A DNA stretch of 36,986 bases from an uncultured Clostridia bacterium (lineage in GTDB: Bacteria > Bacillota > Clostridia > Christensenellales > Borkfalkiaceae). Of this stretch, positions 1 through 7,860 are shown piece after piece; the stretch's first letter is position 1; each line of letters opens with the position of its first letter. The notes under the pieces are model-generated. The model saw nothing but the letters and a program-made list of their open reading frames with translations. It ran no database searches and was not told where the DNA came from. Location of the stretch: assembly GCA_947624005.1 (NCBI GenBank), contig CANQHV010000010.1, positions 1-36,986 on the forward strand, in the 5' to 3' direction. Both the position numbers and the translations under genes were made by a program.

Positions 1-87
1 AATCTATTCTAACACAGTTGATTTATATGAACTACTTTTTTACCCTCACCCGTTGCACTTGTTATGATAATTCACCTCCATTATTAA

Positions 88-121
88 ATGCGCGCCGACG
101 GCTACTGCCGTCGGCGCGCAT
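88..121 (-). terminator. GC-rich hairpin 3' of the DUF4190 gene
   Basis: A 15-bp perfect inverted repeat (88-102 with 107-121, loop TACT) lies 14 bases past the stop codon of the minus-strand gene at 135-491. No long U-tract follows on the minus strand, so termination is inferred from position and stem strength. It could instead be a member of the hairpin family seen at 28-29 kb and 34-35 kb. Confidence 0.6.
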
Positions 122-134
122 ATTAATTTAGTAT

Positions 135-491
135 TCAAGAAATAAAATTTGATATCATTGCGCCGCCTGCAATCATCCAGGACAACCCCCAAATAGCGAG
201 GGATATAATTCCCAACACCAACCCAGCTACGGCAAGACCGTTGCAGGACGTACACGACTTTCTTTTTACCATAGCAACTATACTTAAAACAAGCCCGACT
301 ACGGAGGCTATGCAAAAGTACACGCCCAACCACAGCGATACAAGACTTACCACAAACCCCGCAATACCGAAGCCGTTTGTCTTTTTAACCGTTTCACCCG
401 CCTTTTCTTGCCACGACTTGGTGGAAACTCCGCAATATATGCAGATATCTGCTTTGTCGTCAATTTCTTTTCCGCAATTTTTACAGAACAT
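135..491 (-). CDS. Zinc-ribbon DUF4190-type membrane protein
   Basis: This is a 118-residue protein of unknown function. The N-terminus is a zinc ribbon (Cys3-x2-Cys6 and Cys17-x2-Cys20, in MFCKNCGKE and CIYCG). It is followed by two hydrophobic segments at about residues 41-74 and 87-112, each with the glycine-rich GFGIAGFVVS / GLAVAGLVLG pattern seen in DUF4190 proteins. The ribbon should face the cytoplasm and the rest should sit in the membrane. The start is ATG at 491, with GGAG about 14 bases upstream. A full consensus promoter (529-557) precedes it and contains a palindrome, and the divergent neighbour is an XRE regulator, so control by that regulator is likely. The family assignment is from pattern recognition, and no biochemical role is known to me. 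Confidence 0.8.
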   Translation of the reverse strand: MFCKNCGKEIDDKADICIYCGVSTKSWQEKAGETVKKTNGFGIAGFVVSLVSLWLGVYFCIASVVGLVLSIVAMVKRKSCTSCNGLAVAGLVLGIISLAIWGLSWMIAGGAMISNFIS

Positions 492-528
492 TTTTTATTT
501 TTTCTCCAGTGCGAATATTGATAATTAA

Positions 529-557
529 ATTATACATATTTTAAATATGTATGTCAA
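529..557 (-). promoter_or_regulatory. Consensus sigma-A promoter with palindromic operator in the spacer
   Basis: On the minus strand this reads TTGACA (552-557), a 17-bp spacer, then TATAAT (529-534), upstream of the DUF4190 gene. The 10-bp inverted repeat ATACATATTT / AAATATGTAT (532-541 and 543-552, 1-bp centre) spans the spacer and touches both hexamers. A repressor bound there would block polymerase directly. Similar half-sites, TATGTAT (575-581) and ACACATA (591-597), lie next to the XRE start and suggest autoregulation. Confidence 0.8.
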
Positions 558-598
558 GCGATAAATAATAAGATTATGTATATTTTAATTACACATAC

Positions 599-604
599 TA
601 TAAA
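599..604 (+). promoter_or_regulatory. Possible -10 of the XRE gene, implying a leaderless mRNA
   Basis: TATAAA at 599-604 is the only good -10 before the ATG at 613. Transcription from it would begin at about 611-613, on or next to the start codon. No Shine-Dalgarno sequence precedes that ATG. The -35 is poor and overlaps the half-site TATGTAT (575-581), as expected for a weak autoregulated promoter. Confidence 0.4.
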
Positions 605-612
605 ATATTGAT

Positions 613-924
613 ATGGATAAGAAGTTTGTACAAGAGCGAATCTCGCGGATACGAAACGCGCACGGGATTTCGGCACGCAAATTGAGCCTTGAGCTGGGGC
701 AGAGTACCGAGTATATAAACCAAATAGAAAACGGCAAAAGTCTGCCGTCGCTTGAAGGGCTTTTTAATTTCTGCGATTACTTTAAAATTTCGTTAGGTGA
801 GTTTTTCGACGAAAGCGTAAATTTTCCTATCGAATATGCTAAAATCATAGAGGAACTGAACAAGATGGACAAGCTTGCAATCGACAGCGTTTACGAGCTT
901 TTAAAACTGATAAACCGACATTGA
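613..924 (+). CDS. XRE-family helix-turn-helix regulator
   Basis: This 103-residue DNA-binding protein has a Cro/C1-type helix-turn-helix at about residues 9-62, with the family signatures SARKLSLELG, YINQIENGK and SLPSLEGLFNFCDYF. A short C-terminal helical tail (about 70-103) probably dimerises. It is transcribed divergently from the DUF4190 gene with a 121-bp intergenic region that holds two sets of TATGTAT-type half-sites. The simplest reading is that it represses itself and the membrane protein. The ATG at 613 has no ribosome binding site, so a leaderless message is likely. No ligand-binding domain is visible and the signal is unknown. The HTH call is firm; the target assignment is inference. 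Confidence 0.88.
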   Translation: MDKKFVQERISRIRNAHGISARKLSLELGQSTEYINQIENGKSLPSLEGLFNFCDYFKISLGEFFDESVNFPIEYAKIIEELNKMDKLAIDSVYELLKLINRH

Positions 925-1245
925 TTCCGACCGTTTTCCGATTAGAATCAAGCGCGCCCGCCGACGGAGGTCTGCGGGCGGGGTAACTTTTTTATTCGGC
1001 ACGGCGCAAGCCGCGATAAAAAATAAATGCGGCGGCGACCTTTTCGGTCGCCGCCGCATTTATACAATTCAGTCAAAAAACCTGCGATTTTGATTTCAGC
1101 CGTCCGAAACGCGGTTTCGCGACCCCTTTTTGCACTTCGGCGGCAAACGCGCCTGTATAACGCCGAAACGCGCTTTCGCATACCGCGCCGCCGCCCGAAA
1201 CGTTTCGCGAACTCGGGATATATTACGGTATAAGCCCGAAAACGC
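925..1245. other. Intergenic region with hairpins and short palindromes, no gene
   Basis: No credible coding frame is seen. The region holds a short hairpin (955-961 with 974-980) just past the XRE gene, a strong hairpin at 1025-1061, and three related short inverted repeats built on CGAAAC/TTTCG at 1105-1119, 1164-1178 and 1196-1207. The last, CGAAACGTTTCG, is a perfect palindrome. Confidence 0.6.
1025..1061 (+). terminator. Strong hairpin downstream of the XRE gene
   Basis: A 16-bp perfect stem (1025-1040 with 1046-1061) carries a 5-nt loop, TTTTC. AAA/TTT pairs flank it, so it could terminate in either direction. It is about 100 bases beyond the XRE stop codon. Confidence 0.6.
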
Positions 1246-1280
1246 AAAAATTCCCGCGGCGGAAAGCCGCGGGAATTTTT
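1246..1280 (-). terminator. Rho-independent terminator of the str operon
   Basis: A 15-bp perfect stem (1246-1260 with 1266-1280, 5-nt loop) begins 8 bases past the tuf stop codon. Read on the minus strand, the stem ends in five T residues. This is the natural end of the rpsL-rpsG-fusA-tuf transcript. Confidence 0.85.
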
Positions 1281-1287
1281 ATTTAAC

Positions 1288-2508
1288 TTAAAGTAATTTT
1301 ACAACCGTGCCGCTGCCGACCGTTCTGCCGCCTTCGCGAATAGCGAAGCGGAGCTTTTCTTCGATTGCGACGGGCTTGATAAGCTCGACCGAAATCTCGA
1401 CGTTATCGCCGGGCATAACCATTTCGGTGCCTGCGGGAAGGTCGATGGAACCCGTAACGTCGGTAGTTCTGATGAAGAACTGAGGACGGTAGTGATTGAA
1501 GAAAGGAGTGTGACGTCCGCCTTCTTCCGCTTTGAGGACGTAAACCTGAGCGGTGAACTTGGTAGCGGTTTTAACCGTACCGGGCTTCGCGAGAACCTGT
1601 CCCTTTTCGATGCCCTTTCTGTCGATGCCGCGAAGAAGCGCGCCGATATTGTAACCCGCGATAGCTTCGTCGACTGACTTGTGGAACATTTCAAGACCGG
1701 TGATAACGGTAGGAACGGGCTTGTCGATAAGTCCTACGATTTCGGCGGGGTCGCCGACCTTGGTCTTGCCGCGCTCTACTCTGCCGGTCGCAACCGTGCC
1801 GCGTCCCGAAATGGTGAATACGTCTTCCACGGGAAGAAGGAAGGGTTTATCTGTGTCGCGAACGGGCGTGGGGATATACTTGTCGATGGTATCCATAAGG
1901 TCGAGAATGCACTTGCATTCGGGAGCCGCAAGAATTTTATCGTTGGAATTCGCGGGATTGGAAGCAACTTCCAAAGCTTTAAGCGCGGAACCTCTGATAA
2001 TGGGGATATCGTCGCCGGGGAATTCGTACTTTGTAAGCGTGTCGCGGATTTCCATTTCGACAAGCTCCAAAAGCTCGGGGTCGTCCATCTGGTCGATTTT
2101 GTTGAGGAATACGACGATATAAGGAACGCCTACCTGACGTGCAAGGAGGATGTGCTCCTTGGTCTGGGGCATGGGGCCGTCGGTCGCCGCTACGACGAGG
2201 ATTGCGCCGTCCATCTGCGCCGCGCCCGTTATCATGTTTTTAACGTAGTCTGCGTGTCCCGGGCAGTCAACGTGCGCGTAGTGACGCTTGTCCGTCTGAT
2301 ATTCGACGTGCGCGGTGTTTATCGTTATACCGCGCGCCTTTTCTTCGGGCGCCTTGTCGATTTCGTCGTACTTCATTTTTTCTGCCTGACCTTTAGCCGC
2401 CATAACCATTGTGATAGCTGCGGTCAGAGTGGTCTTGCCGTGGTCAACGTGGCCTATGGTGCCGATGTTAACGTGGGGCTTGCTGTTGTCATACTTAGCC
2501 TTTGCCAT
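1288..2508 (-). CDS. tuf: Elongation factor Tu
   Basis: EF-Tu is the GTPase that delivers aminoacyl-tRNA to the ribosomal A site. The protein has 406 residues. Visible motifs are the P-loop GHVDHGKT (19-26), switch I RGITIN (59-64), DCPGH (81-85, with catalytic His85) and the guanine-specificity motif NKID (136-139). Domains 2 and 3 follow, ending in GTVVKLL. It is slightly longer than the usual 393-400 residues because of a short insertion at about 180-200 (after SALKALE). The start is ATG at 2508 behind AGGAGAAAT. It is the last gene of the str operon but also has its own promoter at 2656-2684, which fits the need for far more EF-Tu than EF-G. Confidence 0.99.
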   Translation of the reverse strand: MAKAKYDNSKPHVNIGTIGHVDHGKTTLTAAITMVMAAKGQAEKMKYDEIDKAPEEKARGITINTAHVEYQTDKRHYAHVDCPGHADYVKNMITGAAQMDGAILVVAATDGPMPQTKEHILLARQVGVPYIVVFLNKIDQMDDPELLELVEMEIRDTLTKYEFPGDDIPIIRGSALKALEVASNPANSNDKILAAPECKCILDLMDTIDKYIPTPVRDTDKPFLLPVEDVFTISGRGTVATGRVERGKTKVGDPAEIVGLIDKPVPTVITGLEMFHKSVDEAIAGYNIGALLRGIDRKGIEKGQVLAKPGTVKTATKFTAQVYVLKAEEGGRHTPFFNHYRPQFFIRTTDVTGSIDLPAGTEMVMPGDNVEISVELIKPVAIEEKLRFAIREGGRTVGSGTVVKLL

Positions 2509-2655
2509 TTTGATTTCTCCTATAAATTATATTTTATAAAATGATAACTTCCACCTTTCGGTGTCGCAGCTATCTATCATCGTTTCGTTAAGCCTTCGGC
2601 TTCCGCCGACGGTCTTTGCTGCGTGGGGTTTCCCCCTTTCTGTTTCGGCTTTTCC

Positions 2656-2684
2656 ATTATATATTAAAATTACGAAAAAGACAA
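2656..2684 (-). promoter_or_regulatory. Internal sigma-A promoter for tuf
   Basis: On the minus strand this reads TTGTCT (2679-2684), a 17-bp spacer, TATAAT (2656-2661). It lies between fusA and tuf and would give a leader of about 140 nt that contains small inverted repeats such as CACC-TTTC-GGTG near 2552. It would uncouple tuf expression from the rest of the operon. Confidence 0.65.
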
Positions 2685-2711
2685 ATAAAATTAAGCGTTT
2701 TTTGAAATTTC

Positions 2712-4820
2712 TTACGCCTGACGCTTTGCGCGCTCGCCTATAACCTTTTCGGCGACCGACTTGGGCACTTCGGCGTAGTGGTCGAACTGCATAGTGAACT
2801 GTCCTCTGCCCTGCGTGCGCGAACGGAGGTCGGTCGCGTAGCCGAACATTTCGGAAAGAGGCACTTCCGCGTCAACCACCTTTGCGCCCGCTCTGTCGTC
2901 GGTCGAAACTATCGTGCCGCGACGCGCGGTTACGTTGCCCATTATATCGCCGAAATAATCGTCGGGGGTAATGATTTCAACTTTCATTATGGGTTCCAGA
3001 AGCACCGCTTTCGCCTTTGCCATACCGTCTTTGAACGCCATCGAACCCGCTATCTGGAACGCCATTTCGGACGAGTCTACCTCGTGATAGCTTCCGTCGT
3101 AAACCTGTACTTTGAAGTCTACGACTTCATAGCCCGCGAGGAAGCCGTTCTTCGCGGCGCCCCTTATGCCCTTGTCGATTGCGGGAATAAATTCCTTGGG
3201 AATAGAACCGCCGACGGTAAGGTCCTCGAACGAATAGCCCGAACCGGGTTCGCCGGGGATAAGGTGAAGTTTGCAGTGACCGTACTGACCTTTACCGCCC
3301 GACTGCCTTTTGTAAAGTCCCTCGCAGTCCACTGCCTGACGCATTGTTTCGCGGTACGCAACCTGCGGCGCGCCGACGTTCGCCTCGACTTTGAACTCGC
3401 GGAGCAGTCTGTCTACGATTATGTCGAGGTGAAGCTCGCCCATGCCCGCGATAATGGTCTGACCCGTTTCCTGGTCGGTGTAGGTCTTGAAAGTGGGGTC
3501 TTCCTCGGCAAGCTTTACAAGCGCGAGGGTCATCTTTTCCTGACCCGCTTTGGTTTTAGGCTCTATCGAAAGCTGAATGACGGGGTCCGAGAAAGTCATC
3601 TGTTCGAGGACTATGGGGTGGTCTTCGTCGCACAGCGTATCGCCCGTGGTCGTGTCTTTAAGTCCGACTATGGCGCAGATATCGCCCGAGTAAATTTTGT
3701 CTATTTCGGTACGCGTATTCGCGTGCATCTGCAAAAGACGTCCGACCCTTTCTTTTTTGCCTTTCGTGGAGTTGTAGACGTAAGAACCAGAATTGAGTAC
3801 GCCCGAATACGCTCTGAAATAAGCAAGACGTCCGACAAAGGGGTCGGTCGCTATTTTGAACGCAAGACCCGCAAACGGCTCGTCGTCGGAAGTTTCGCGA
3901 ACTTCCTCTGCGCCCGTTTCGGGGTTTACGCCCGTAACGTGGTCTACGTCCACGGGCGAGGGCAAATAGTCAATTACGCCGTCCAAAAGCATCTGTACGC
4001 CCTTGTTTTTATAGGACGAACCGCAGAAAACGGGGGTGCACTTCATGGCGATAGTCGCCGCGCGCAGACCCTTTCTGATTTCGTCGGGGGTGAGTTCCAT
4101 TGTTTCGAGGTACTTTTCCATTACCTCGTCGTCGCCCTCCGCCGCCGCTTCCATTACGGCAATATGCCCCGCTTCCGCCGCGTCTTTGAGTTCGGCGGGT
4201 ATTTCCGCCTTGTGATACTGCTTGCCGTCGTCGGAATCGTAAATTTCCGCGTTCATTTCGACGAGGTCTACTATCCCCGAGAAAGTTTCTTCCTTGCCTA
4301 TGGGCAGTTCTACGGGAACGGGGTTGGCGTTAAGCCTTTCTTTCATCATCTTTACGGCGCGTTCGAAGTTTGCGCCGTTGATATCCATCTTGTTGACGTA
4401 AGCTATGCGGGGTACCTTATACTTGTCCGCCTGCCGCCATACCGTTTCGGATTGGGGTTCCACGCCGCCTTTCGCGCAGAAAGTCGCTATGGCTCCGTCG
4501 AGAACGCGGAGCGACCTTTCGACCTCTACCGTAAAGTCTACGTGTCCCGGGGTATCGATAATGTTTATACGGCACTCGTCCGCCTTGGACATATTCGTTC
4601 TCGTCCAATGGCAGGTGGTAGCCGCCGAGGTTATGGTGATACCGCGCTCTTGTTCCTGCACCATCCAGTCCATAGTAGCCGCGCCGTCGTGAACCTCGCC
4701 TATTTTGTGGGTTCTGCCCGTGTAGTACAGTATGCGCTCGGTGGTGGTGGTTTTACCCGCGTCGATATGCGCCATTATACCTATGTTTCTGGTATGAAGT
4801 AAATCGTATTCTCTTGCCAT
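2712..4820 (-). CDS. fusA: Elongation factor G
   Basis: EF-G is the GTPase that drives tRNA-mRNA translocation and, with RRF, ribosome recycling. It has 702 residues, normal for the family. The P-loop is AHIDAGKT (17-24), switch I is RGITI (59-63), DTPGH is at 89-93 and NKMD is near 142. Domain IV shows [14 protein letters not shown], and [12 protein letters not shown] in domain III is typical. The start at 4820 follows rpsG by 12 bases, so the two are co-transcribed. This is the standard ribosome-associated form: it starts [20 protein letters not shown] and sits between rpsG and tuf. It is not a FusA2 or Tet-type paralogue. Confidence 0.99.
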   Translation of the reverse strand: MAREYDLLHTRNIGIMAHIDAGKTTTTERILYYTGRTHKIGEVHDGAATMDWMVQEQERGITITSAATTCHWTRTNMSKADECRINIIDTPGHVDFTVEVERSLRVLDGAIATFCAKGGVEPQSETVWRQADKYKVPRIAYVNKMDINGANFERAVKMMKERLNANPVPVELPIGKEETFSGIVDLVEMNAEIYDSDDGKQYHKAEIPAELKDAAEAGHIAVMEAAAEGDDEVMEKYLETMELTPDEIRKGLRAATIAMKCTPVFCGSSYKNKGVQMLLDGVIDYLPSPVDVDHVTGVNPETGAEEVRETSDDEPFAGLAFKIATDPFVGRLAYFRAYSGVLNSGSYVYNSTKGKKERVGRLLQMHANTRTEIDKIYSGDICAIVGLKDTTTGDTLCDEDHPIVLEQMTFSDPVIQLSIEPKTKAGQEKMTLALVKLAEEDPTFKTYTDQETGQTIIAGMGELHLDIIVDRLLREFKVEANVGAPQVAYRETMRQAVDCEGLYKRQSGGKGQYGHCKLHLIPGEPGSGYSFEDLTVGGSIPKEFIPAIDKGIRGAAKNGFLAGYEVVDFKVQVYDGSYHEVDSSEMAFQIAGSMAFKDGMAKAKAVLLEPIMKVEIITPDDYFGDIMGNVTARRGTIVSTDDRAGAKVVDAEVPLSEMFGYATDLRSRTQGRGQFTMQFDHYAEVPKSVAEKVIGERAKRQA

Positions 4821-4832
4821 AATTTTACCTCA

Positions 4833-5303
4833 TCAGAATCTGAAATGGGCGAACGCCTTGTTTGCCTCCGCCATTCTGTGCGTATCTTCCTTCTTTTTAA
4901 CCGCGCCGCCCGCGTTGTTGTACGCGTCCATAAGCTCGGCGGCGAGTTTCGCGCTCATTTCGCGTTCGCTTCTTTTTCTGGTGCTTGCGACAAGCCAGCG
5001 TATAGCAAGCGTTTGTCTTCTTTCGGGTCTTATTTCGATGGGGACCTGATAGTTCGCACCGCCTACTCTCCTTGCCTTGACTTCGAGAGTGGGCATAATG
5101 TTGTTCATTGCCTGTTCGAATATTTCCATAGCGTCTTTGCCGAGCTTTTCGCTCATTATATCGAACGCCGTATAAACTATATTCTGCGCCGTGCCGCGCT
5201 TACCGTCGTACATAATCTGGTTGACGAGCTTTGTCACAACCTTCGAATTGTACACGGGATCGGGTAATACGTCCCTCTTGGGAACGTTGCCTCTTCTGGG
5301 CAT
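4833..5303 (-). CDS. rpsG: 30S ribosomal protein S7
   Basis: S7 is a primary 16S rRNA-binding protein that nucleates assembly of the 30S head and lines the E site. It has 156 residues, the usual length. The N-terminus [30 protein letters not shown] and the C-terminal [17 protein letters not shown] are diagnostic. The start is ATG at 5303 with an AGGAGG-type site upstream. A spacer of about 190 bases separates it from rpsL, longer than usual in this operon. In other bacteria S7 represses str-operon translation; no binding structure could be verified by eye here. Confidence 0.98.
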   Translation of the reverse strand: MPRRGNVPKRDVLPDPVYNSKVVTKLVNQIMYDGKRGTAQNIVYTAFDIMSEKLGKDAMEIFEQAMNNIMPTLEVKARRVGGANYQVPIEIRPERRQTLAIRWLVASTRKRSEREMSAKLAAELMDAYNNAGGAVKKKEDTHRMAEANKAFAHFRF

Positions 5304-5495
5304 AATAAAACCTCCTGTGAATTTTTTGCCGCGTTACGCGGCTTTAAGGGATTACCTTAAATAAGCCGTCGCTTGCCCTTTCGGGTAGCAATCCTTCTCC
5401 GCCTTTCGGCGAATACTGCCTACTTTTACCGGTTAAAGGGCAAATATATTCCGAGAAAAAAGCAGGATTTTCCGTTTGCGGGTAAACCCGCGAAA

Positions 5496-5870
5496 TCAGG
5501 ACTTGGGTTTCTTTGCGCCGTAACGCGAACGTGCCTGCATGCGTTTTGAAACGCCTGCGGTATCGAGCGCGCCGCGGATTATGTGATAGCGCACGCCGGG
5601 CAGGTCCCTTACACGACCGCCGCGGATAAGCACCGAAGAGTGTTCCTGCAAGTTGTGTCCCTCGCCGGGAATGTATACGGTACCCTCTTGCTTGTTGGTA
5701 AGGCGTACCCTCGCTATCTTTCTTATCGCTGAGTTGGGCTTTTTGGGGGTAGTCGTCGTAACCGACAGACATACGCCGCGCTTTTGGGGGCATTCGTCCA
5801 GAATGGGCGACTTGCTTTTGTATACCTGCCTTTCTCTGCCTTTTCTGATAAGCTGGTTGATTGTGGGCAT
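5496..5870 (-). CDS. rpsL: 30S ribosomal protein S12 with Arg88
   Basis: S12 forms part of the decoding centre and controls accuracy. It has 124 residues, with [29 protein letters not shown] and LPGVRYH. Lys43 in TPKKPNS, a classic streptomycin-resistance position, is retained. In the second loop the usual GGRVKDLPG reads GGRVRDLPG, so residue 88 is Arg; the codon is AGG. K88R (K87R without the initiator Met) is a well-known streptomycin-resistance substitution in other bacteria. The start at 5870 follows a GGAGGAG site. It is the first gene of the str operon here, preceded by its own promoter at 6025-6054 and not by rpoBC. Confidence 0.98.
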   Translation of the reverse strand: MPTINQLIRKGRERQVYKSKSPILDECPQKRGVCLSVTTTTPKKPNSAIRKIARVRLTNKQEGTVYIPGEGHNLQEHSSVLIRGGRVRDLPGVRYHIIRGALDTAGVSKRMQARSRYGAKKPKS

Positions 5871-6010
5871 AATCTCCTCCTTTTTTTTACTCGGCTTTAA
5901 AGCCTGCGGAATATATTGCCTTTCGCCGCGCCCTTTACACGGAGAAAAGGAATAAGTATTATAAATAATAAGGAAAAACTTTTTTTGCTTTACGCGCAGT
6001 TTTCCATATT

Positions 6011-6054
6011 AGTCAAGCTTGACTATTTTAGCAAAAACGTGCGCCGATTGTCAA
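6011..6054 (-). promoter_or_regulatory. str-operon promoter with 14-bp palindrome at the start site
   Basis: On the minus strand this reads TTGACA (6049-6054), an 18-bp spacer, TAAAAT (6025-6030). Immediately downstream is the perfect palindrome AGTCAAGCTTGACT (6011-6024), which covers the expected transcription start. The leader to rpsL would be about 150 nt. Confidence 0.65.
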
Positions 6055-6086
6055 ACGTTTTTTCGCATTTTCGCAAAATTAAAAGC

Positions 6087-6120
6087 AATTGCGCCCGCGG
6101 AAAGCTCCGCAGGCGCAATT
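6087..6120 (-). terminator. Terminator of the lipoprotein gene at 6141
   Basis: A 15-bp stem (6087-6101 with 6106-6120) with one C/A mismatch and a 4-nt loop lies 21 bases past the stop codon. On the minus strand it is followed by a T-rich run (GCTTTTAATTTT). Confidence 0.75.
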
Positions 6121-6140
6121 TTTGCCCTTTTACTTGTATT

Positions 6141-7562
6141 TTAAAGCTTTATGAATATTTCACTGCTGCAAGTAATATTCGGCGCAGTAAACATATCTCC
6201 GCTCGTCGGATCGAAATCGGGATTGGGAATTTCGTAATCAACCGCCAGCTGCGCAAATTTCAGAACGACTTTGGTTGCGTCGTATTCGAAACCATCGACA
6301 GTGTTATAACCGAATTCGCCGAATCTGTAATTCATCTCTTGTTCTACTGCGGTCATAAACGCGGTTTTCCAACCTGCGGCTAACTTTATTGTAGAACCGT
6401 CTACTTCCACTCCATCGATTTTTACGGTAATAGGCTCGCTGTAACCTGCCGCCATTGCCTTTTTAACCGCGTCGTCGTTATAGTCCATATATACGGTTAT
6501 CCCTATGCGGGAATTCAAAGATACGGCGGGCATAGATTCCGCTTCTACCTTATAGGTAGCCGCGCCCGCGCCTTTGAGGGCAATGGATATCGCTTCGTCG
6601 TTTTTAATCGCGCTCGCAACCGAGGAATAGTCGGCAGTAGGGTCGAGATAAAGTATGTCTGCAACGCTTTCCGTAGTTACGGGATCCGCAAAATCTTCCG
6701 CCTTATTGCCCGCTTCGAGATCGAGTTTATAGCTTACTTCGCCGCTTACTTCGAAAGCCCTGTAATCGAGATCGCTGTAAATCATTGCGGCGGAATCTCC
6801 GAGATCTCCCTCGGGCGCCTTTTCCGCTTCGTGCGTCGCCTTGTAAGAAACGGTTATTTCGAGCTTGCTGTCCGAACGCTTTGCGCTGAAAGAACCGTCG
6901 GTGATTTTGCACACCGCTTCGTCGCCCAGTCCGTAGCTTATACGCGCATAAACCGTTTCGGACGTATCTTCAAGATAGTCGATAAGATCTCCCGGTACGT
7001 TCCCTAATGCGTTATACGCATCCGCTTCCTCCAACAAATCGGCAAATACGCCTTCCGACTTGTTTGTGTCGGGGTTGTCGGTTTCGCTTTCGGTAAGCAC
7101 GCCGTTCATCAAAGAATACTTTTTATCGTTACGCGCATAAGTCGCCATATTCTGGGTCTGTTCCACGGTAGGGTTCTTCTCGTTGAATGCGTTCCCCATT
7201 TTGAAAACGCCGTTTATAACCGAGTCGGCATAACGTGAATCTTGGTCTATGAGAGCTTTTATGTCCCGCCCTGACGTAATATCGTAAGATATCGCCTTTT
7301 TGTCAGTTGTGTCGTCGGTGGTTTTTACCGTCTGTTTAACGCTCATTGCCGCCGTAAGATCTTCGGCGTTCAATATTTTTCCTTGGAATTCATAGGTAAC
7401 GCCTGTAAGTTTGTCGAGCGAAACGTCCTCTAAAACTTCTTCTTTGGGGTCTTCTTTGTTTTCGTCTTCGTCACCGGCAGCACAGCCCGCCGCGAATGCG
7501 AATGCCGAAACCGCCATCGCGCCCGCGCAGACTATCGCCGCAATTTTGTTAATTTTTTTCAT
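6141..7562 (-). CDS. Putative lipoprotein of unknown function
   Basis: This 473-residue protein has a type II signal peptide: positive KKINK, a hydrophobic run, then the lipobox FAAGC with Cys27 as the lipidation site. An acidic Glu/Asp/Lys linker at about 28-48 follows, as is common for tethered lipoproteins. The rest is a soluble extracytoplasmic domain, probably beta-rich, with several K-A/T-I-x-Y-type strands. I recognise no family. It starts at ATG 7562 behind CGGAGG and has its own terminator. It faces the str-operon promoter downstream and the aldolase gene upstream, and neither suggests a job. It could be a substrate-binding or envelope-stress lipoprotein, but nothing in the sequence decides this. 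Confidence 0.85.
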   Translation of the reverse strand: MKKINKIAAIVCAGAMAVSAFAFAAGCAAGDEDENKEDPKEEVLEDVSLDKLTGVTYEFQGKILNAEDLTAAMSVKQTVKTTDDTTDKKAISYDITSGRDIKALIDQDSRYADSVINGVFKMGNAFNEKNPTVEQTQNMATYARNDKKYSLMNGVLTESETDNPDTNKSEGVFADLLEEADAYNALGNVPGDLIDYLEDTSETVYARISYGLGDEAVCKITDGSFSAKRSDSKLEITVSYKATHEAEKAPEGDLGDSAAMIYSDLDYRAFEVSGEVSYKLDLEAGNKAEDFADPVTTESVADILYLDPTADYSSVASAIKNDEAISIALKGAGAATYKVEAESMPAVSLNSRIGITVYMDYNDDAVKKAMAAGYSEPITVKIDGVEVDGSTIKLAAGWKTAFMTAVEQEMNYRFGEFGYNTVDGFEYDATKVVLKFAQLAVDYEIPNPDFDPTSGDMFTAPNITCSSEIFIKL

Positions 7563-7799
7563 TAAAATCCTCCGTTTGCGCGCCGATTTTATCGGTGCAA
7601 AAGTAGTTTTGTACCATAATTTTGCGCAAAAAAGCCCGTTAAAGTCAAGTTTTTAAAACCTTAAATCGAACACCCCCCCCCCGTGTGAAAAACTTTCAGT
7701 GTGTGTTAATTATTAATATACATATTGTATTAAAATGTCTGAAATTTGCAATTTTTGCGGCTCGGGTCGCGGGCGCGGGCGGCGCGCGAAGATTGGGTC

Positions 7800-7828
7800 T
7801 TGACAATCGGGCGAATGCGTGGTAAAAT
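7800..7828 (+). promoter_or_regulatory. Sigma-A promoter of the aldolase-like gene
   Basis: TTGACA (7800-7805), a 17-bp spacer and TAAAAT (7823-7828) give a start site near 7835. This fixes the translation start at ATG 7861, because the upstream in-frame GTG at 7819 lies inside the promoter. Confidence 0.75.
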
Positions 7829-7860
7829 TTTTAAACACATTTGAAGAGAGGCGAAAAGTT

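Noticed and set aside
2778-4802. A 674-codon open frame on the plus strand opposite fusA, and similar long frames opposite recG, fakA and priA
   Set aside because: They are mirror frames caused by the strong GC-biased codon use of the real genes. They have no ribosome binding sites or recognisable domains, and the minus-strand genes are unmistakable.
7819-7860. Upstream GTG start for the aldolase
   Set aside because: It overlaps the -10 of the promoter at 7800-7828; ATG 7861 has a ribosome binding site and fits the family N-terminus.
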